Assembly (NCBI GenBank): GCA_033026295.1 | Contig: CM065187.1 | Location: 20,060,388 to 20,124,387, forward strand | Reading direction: 5' to 3' | DNA: 64,000 nt | From: Channa striata | Taxonomy: Eukaryota > Chordata > Actinopteri > Anabantiformes > Channidae | In this document: positions 58,451 to 64,000 of the stretch, piece by piece | How positions within the stretch are numbered: position 1 is the first letter of the stretch | How the letters are laid out: each line of letters opens with the position of its first letter | The notes under the pieces: generated by a model | Told to the model about the DNA's origin: nothing | Database searches by the model: none | Seen by the model: the letters and a program-made list of their open reading frames with translations, nothing else | Position numbers and translations under genes: made by a program

Positions 58451-58569
58451 GGTTTTCTGAGTCGACGGCTGAAGGGCTCCATAAAACGCACTAAGAGTCA
58501 ACCCAAACTTGACCGCAACTCCAGCTTCAGACACATCCTCCCCGGCTTCAGGAGTGTAGACAATGACAG
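58451..58569 (+). CDS. dab2ip: dab2ip common exon: GFLSRRLKGSIKRTKSQ segment
   Basis: Internal coding exon of 119 bp after TTTCTCTGTCAG and before GTAAATG. It starts in phase 0 and ends in phase 2 (AG, which with the next exon makes an Arg codon as in human ...DNxR-SHLMPRL). The 39 codons read GFLSRRLKGSIKRTKSQPKL, DRNSSFRHILPGFRSVDND. This basic block is nearly invariant in DAB2IP, RASAL2 and SYNGAP and precedes the second PH half, C2 and RasGAP domains. The HILPGFRS spelling fits DAB2IP better than RASAL2 (which lacks HILPGF) or SYNGAP (QILPRFRS). Human DAB2IP has an alanine run after RS, absent here. The next exon (SHLMPRLKESRSHESLLSP in human) is not found before the window ends. Confidence 0.97.
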
Positions 58570-61500
58570 GTAAATGTTTTTTTCATTGTAAAAATGCTGC
58601 TGTGTGTACACATATGGTTTGTCTATGTGTCTGTCCCATCCTACTTGATGGCTGAATATTCAGGTCACTGTTGACATTTTTGTGTTGTCTTGTCAGTGTA
58701 TTGTGAAAAGCTGTGCATTCTGACTCTCCAATCTGCCACTTCTAAGATGTCTGCGTCTTTCTCCCTGCACATTAAATTGTCTCTCCTCTATTTTATTGCG
58801 GCATAGCATGTGTGGTTTCGGGGAGAGTTGTGGAATTCGACTCTTGTCTCTGCACCATACTGAAATATGATTTGTTTCGTTATTTTTGTCATTACTTCCT
58901 TCGTCTCGGCACTAAGGCAATAGATAAAACAGTTTTTTTACCCCTTGAATAGAGATTATTAGTGTTCTTTTAAATTGCACTGTTTGACAATTAACAGATG
59001 ACTAATGACATGACAATGACAAAGCTGTTTAGACAAAGTAGTCTTGGCTGGGTCAGGGAAAAACATCATACGATATTGTTTTGGTATCTTATTGATGGAT
59101 GAAAGACATGAAACGTGAATGCACCAGAAAGCACCAACACAAAAAACCATGACAAACAAATGTGCAATGGCCTTATTTCATCTCTTGTCTGCCATACAGT
59201 GATAAATTGTTTAAAATGGGACTAACCTACTCAAAGCCAAACACAAAATGGTAATAAGATAACATGATGACAGTGACACACCGCTACTGAAATTTCACAT
59301 GACTCATCAATATTCACAACAAAATATAACATTACCGTACCTGTATCTAACTTGCCCCACCACAAGCCATTTTACATGCTTTTACATTTTGAAAAGCAAA
59401 GGAGACAGACCTAAAGTAATGCCCATCCAGTATGTCCTGTCTAACACGTGCCTCACACCCAGGTGTCCTCAGGTTGCTCCTTAGTCATAATAGTGGTGTC
59501 TGTGCCACAATCTGAAAACTAGCCTTAATAGCCTTAATAATGTGAACAGGAAAAAAAAACACTTAAAATTATTAATAAAAAAATCATAGTCTAAATTAAG
59601 ATTACAACGTGCCACAAAATAAATGATAGATTTTTAAAAAACAGGTATAAATACTAAAAACGGTGCATTTAGGCCTACTACAAATATTTACTTAATTCCA
59701 CAGCTGCTAATATGTATTGCTATTTTGAATAAATGCTTAATTAAATTAAACTTAATCAGAATTACCCACTTTTTACGTGAATGTTTTTAAATGTTCCAGT
59801 GGAAACTAACAATAAACAAGAATGCTTTAAAACATACAGACATGTTGCTGGGCTTACTAGAATCATAGTGAGATTGTACATCAAAGAGTTAAATTAAGAG
59901 AAGTGATAGATCTAGTATCGAGATACAGCAGAGAAAATATTACAATATTGTTTAAAGACTATGTCACCTTTAAGGTCATCTTTTTTTTTTGCCAAGTCTT
60001 CTTAGAAAGCTGTCCTACTTAAATTTATATCAGCCCTTGTCTGAACTATACTGATCTATTTTTAGCCTTCTGCTCACAGCACTGCTCGTGTGTTGATGAT
60101 TGTGATAATTGTCAGTTTCTGATAACTCCTGTTATTATTCTCAAGAGTTGAATACCTTTGCCATAGCCGAATGATGTCAGATTTCCTGACCAGCTGACAC
60201 TGAACTGTACTCTTGTTACCGGCCCACTCTGGAATTTTGATGGTCATGGATGAGTCACAGCTATCACTACTAGCACCTTCCTTTGCTGCATATGGAAAGA
60301 AGCCAAGGTGTCCATCTGTGGGGTTTAATTAATGAAGGGGCTCCGTTTGAAGAGATGTTCTGTGGCTTTCAGTTTCAAAACCTGCAGCCCAGTTGCTGCC
60401 TGGTTTCATACTTTTAATGAGGCATTAACGTCACTGTCAAACTATCACAAGGGAACACTACCATTTGTTCAGTGTGGAACACAGCGAAATGTTCCTCTGG
60501 TGCAGTTGGACAAAATGGGCTCATACCACCTTCTATGTCCCTCTGTCTTTTCTCATTCTCCTTTCCACTTTTACTTATTTTGTAACGTCTATCCAGTATA
60601 TTCCTGTCTATTTTAAATTCATCACTCTTCAATTTTACCCTCGTCGCCCCCCCCCTTTTAAAAACTTTTCACATAATAGTAAGGTTTCCTAACCTATCAG
60701 CATTTGTGTTTCTCTCTGATATCGTATTCAGCATAGAAGGCAAAATATTGGACAGGAAGTTGGAATGTCTTATCTCACCTGGTTTAACTCAGGAAGACAC
60801 ACCTCACTTGCAAATGCACAAAATGACTCCTATATAACGATAGATCTCCACACATATATCCTTATGTAGTAAAAGAAGAGAGAAATGCCACTCTGGTGCT
60901 TTCACTCTTCTGTGAAATTTTAGTACATGCGCAGAGAGATGGATATAGCTGTGTGTGTGTGTGTGTGTGTGTGTAGAAGGAAGCATTAAAATGATGCAGA
61001 ATGAGAGAGTAATGTGCTGTAAGAAGAGTCAGTGACACTCCCTGTCAGCCACAGGGCAGAAAACTCTGCAGAAGACAGGCTGGGGAACAGGCAGACGAGG
61101 GAAGAGTGATGATGAAATGAATGAGATATACAGGGAATGGAGGCAGGAGATCCTATAGCCTGAAAACTCCGTGGTGTGGAAGTGCACGGCCTTAAATGTG
61201 TGATTCAGTGTGTGCAGAGATTATATTGACATTTAACATTTACATTTATTTGATGTTCATCTCAAAGACTGACCACGAATAAGGCAAAAATCATAATTGC
61301 AATTATTTCTTCAGGATTTGAACTTTTTTTCTTTTTCTTGAGCTTTTAAACAGTATAATTCAACTGTAAAACATAAATACATAAAAAAAACTGAGAAATC
61401 ATAACATTGTAAAAGTAGAATTCGTGGCAAAGCTGCTGTATTGGATTGCATTAGATTGCACAGATGTAACTAGTAAAGTGGCCAGCGAGTGTTTATTTTT

Positions 61501-64000
61501 ATTAAATTCTAATAGTCAACTTTTTTCTTTTTTAATTTCTGTTCTTTTTCATTTTAATTATGATGTGAAACAGATAAACAGACAAAGTTATATGGAAACA
61601 CATAGTTTCAGAGTGTGTTGTTGGGCAATCTCAGGGGAGAAACCTGCAGATGAGAAGCAGCTGGACTTCTAAAATGAGAATTTTATCAGTGTTAATCAGA
61701 GGCTGGACACCTACTGGACACTATCTATCAATCGCAAACCTGGCAGTGTGTGGCCTCACACGCTGACACGGCACACAAACAGACTGTGGAGTTATTTTGC
61801 CTAAGCTGAATGCATTTTAAAACATTCACAAAATATAGTAAGGATAGTTTCTCAGGCTAGATATACTGTAGGCAGGATTTCATGGTGCACCAGTTTTCAT
61901 TCTAGGATATTCTATGGGCGCTGAGGTAATTATTAGGGCAACAGAATGGGAAACCTGGTGTACAGTGCAAGTTAGAGTCAGTAGTGAATTAAATTATCAG
62001 AGCTTCACTGCTCAGAAGCGACAGATAAACAGAATGTTATGCTTAAATGAAGAAGCAATTCTAAGTTTTAGAAATATTTGTGAGTCATCATTTTGGAACA
62101 AAACATAACATGTACTGTTTATCAACAGCTGGTATCACTATAGAAATGTGTTAAATGAAGACAAAGTGATAACATTTCCATTCTTAAGCATAATTAATAA
62201 TCACATACTTTTTTCTGTTTTGTCGGTAGGTCAGCATTATTACTGGCCTTTTTTTTGTACTTGCTACAATATTTTGCAGACCTTACCGGGACACCTTGAT
62301 CATTTACACAGTGATTTCACAGTGTGGGCATTGGATTCCTTAGCGATGGCTGAGTTTCATTGTTGCACAGTGCTGTATTGGTGGGGTTGAAGTTATCATA
62401 ATCATACAATGTTTTTGGATTTGTGAAGAGAACAGTATCTAGTTCTTAGCATGTGTTTCTGGAGTGGAACATGACTGCTGTTAAATATCAGAGATGATGT
62501 CAACTTTTAATCTTGTCTCAAAGTTGTCAGTTTGTCTTTAAAATGTTTCTGGGACGTATCACCTTGATCACTGACCCTAACAACTAGACCACTAACCATC
62601 TGCAGCAATGAAGAACTTGCAACTAATATTTTCTTCTGTACTTCCAGTCAATGACAGTAGTTCGCCATCTTTGCCTGCATGTTTGGTTTGCGTTGCACAT
62701 TTCAGAACACTGGGTTCATCTTTCCACACCTAAAAAATTATATATTTCATTCTATGTAAACGCATCCTTGAATCCACACACATATGGACCGTAATGCCTC
62801 ACTACAGCATCCCTGAATGCACCTAAATCATTTATGACATCACTGCCGTCAATTGTACCAAACCACCCATCCTGTCAATGTGGCTCCTCACCATGTAATG
62901 GGAATACTTGTCTGGTTGGTTTTTGTGGTCATAGTGGTGGCTGAATGTACCTTACTGATTGTGATTATATGCTGTGATTCTGTCTGTAATTATATGCATA
63001 TGTGTGTGTGAGAGAGAGTGAGAGACCGCAGTTCTCATCGCTGTGGGCACCAGTGACTCATGCTTTTTTAGGGAAAGATTGCCTCTATAACACAGCAGGA
63101 AAGCCTTTTTTTGCTGTCACTCAAAGACCTCTGCTCTGAATATTAGCAAATGGATAAAATGGCTGAACAGATTTATTCCATCTATATTTTTCTTTCTTTT
63201 TCTGTCCCATGTCAGATAATCTTCTCAACCTGGATTTTTTTTCATATTGACATTGCACGTAGAATTTCTGGTTCATATAGATGGCTCTTATACTGTAGAA
63301 GGCTTGTGAACAAAATAAGAGCAAATTTTTGGAACGCACAGCCCCAGTAAATCCAAATAAAACAAGTCAAATAATACCACCAACCTATTTTCTCAACCAA
63401 TCCTCCATTAATTCTGCACAATCCTGCAATTGTAAAAACAAAAATTATAAAAACATTGCAACTTGCATCACTATTTTTTCCAAAGCTGCCGTAAAATCTG
63501 ACATTCTTGGGCATAACATTAAAAAAACGTGTTTTTTTTTTTTATTAAGTGAAACTTGTGTATCACAAAAAGAATAAAAGGGCGCTACACTCTTTAGTGT
63601 CTATCCAAGATATCTAATTAATCCCTTTGGATTGGGAGAGATCATTCATAAATTTAGTGACCATATGCACAGTATCATCATATGTGTTATATGAAGCTTT
63701 TCTTCTCAATTGCTGGCTTTAACGGGATTTAAGGCCCCCCGATACAAACTCTCTGACATCTTTCCATAAAGCTACACCAATGGCTACCATGGTAATTGTT
63801 GCAGGTGGGAGTGTTAAGACTGTGTATACAGTATGTGTGTATGAAAAAGATGGGATGAGAGCAGAATAGTGAGAGAGAGACATCTATCCATAAATCCAAT
63901 AAAGTGATGACATTTAGAGTTATTAAATTCTGTAAACATTCCCCAGGTGGTCCAACTGTAATATCTAACATTTTCTATTGCTCACTCCCTTCTTCCCTAC
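58570..64000 (+). other. dab2ip intron running off the right edge
   Basis: At least 5.4 kb of intron after donor GTAAATG. It has a (GT)12 run at 60951-60974 and nothing else clear. I looked for the next family exon (a KESRSHESLLSP-type segment) and did not find it. Confidence 0.7.
60951..60974. repeat. (GT)12 microsatellite
   Basis: Perfect dinucleotide run. Confidence 0.95.

Noticed and set aside
58570..64000. Next dab2ip exon (KESRSHESLLSP segment)
   Set aside because: I looked for it on the + strand and did not find it before the window ends.

Overview
The window is vertebrate nuclear DNA, almost certainly from a spiny-rayed (percomorph-type) teleost fish. It is AT-rich, has long introns with GT-AG splice sites, and carries repeat types common in such genomes: tRNA-headed SINE copies, RTE-like and other non-LTR fragments, an (AATTG)n-tailed retroposon end, a Tc1/mariner-like MITE end and many (CA)n/(GATA)n microsatellites. 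There are no operons, CRISPR arrays, bacterial genes or prokaryotic signals, and I found no undescribed defence-type or other multi-gene system.

One gene explains all the convincing coding sequence: the 5' part of dab2ip (DAB2-interacting protein / AIP1, a SynGAP-family Ras GTPase-activating protein), on the + strand and continuing beyond the right edge. Seven coding exons are recognisable. Two (4184-4308 and 8592-8697) encode the N-terminal half of a SynGAP/RASAL2-type split PH domain and the 'LLRRTISVPVE' linker. Three are alternative first coding exons (12976-13015, 22625-22670 and 37638-37761). Two are common exons (52523-52635 and 58451-58569), encoding the Ser/Arg/Pro-rich linker and the conserved basic segment that precedes the second PH half. 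All four upstream routes end with a single G (phase 1) and the common exon starts with AG, so every route rebuilds the same GAG glutamate codon. This phase agreement is the strongest internal evidence that the short first exons are real. The rest of the PH domain and the C2, RasGAP and coiled-coil exons are not in the window. The first exon of the long form was not found and probably lies to the left.

Layout: 1-4183 intron or 5' sequence; 4184-8697 the PH-half exons, with an RTE-like LINE 3' end (5487-6030) and an antisense dispersed repeat (7509-7810) between them; 12.6-13.0 kb first start region; 21.2-22.7 kb CpG-dense start region and second short first exon; 30.25-30.69 kb nested repeats; 34.45-34.90 kb antisense non-LTR fragment; 37.6 kb third first exon; 40.5-44.1 kb a repeat-dense tract with a shuffled mosaic of local duplications; 45-52 kb SINE and LINE fragments, including an antisense restriction-like-endonuclease-type LINE piece joined to a SINE tail; 52.5 and 58.5 kb common exons; 56.5 kb two back-to-back imperfect palindromes. 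Most other open frames are short and chance-like.

How it works together: from family knowledge, the segments here set the N-terminus of a cytoplasmic/membrane-associated RasGAP scaffold. Start-site choice decides whether the product carries the first PH half, an Arg/Ser-rich YYY segment, or one of two short acidic N-termini. Short upstream ORFs close to two of the starts suggest translational tuning, but that is inference.
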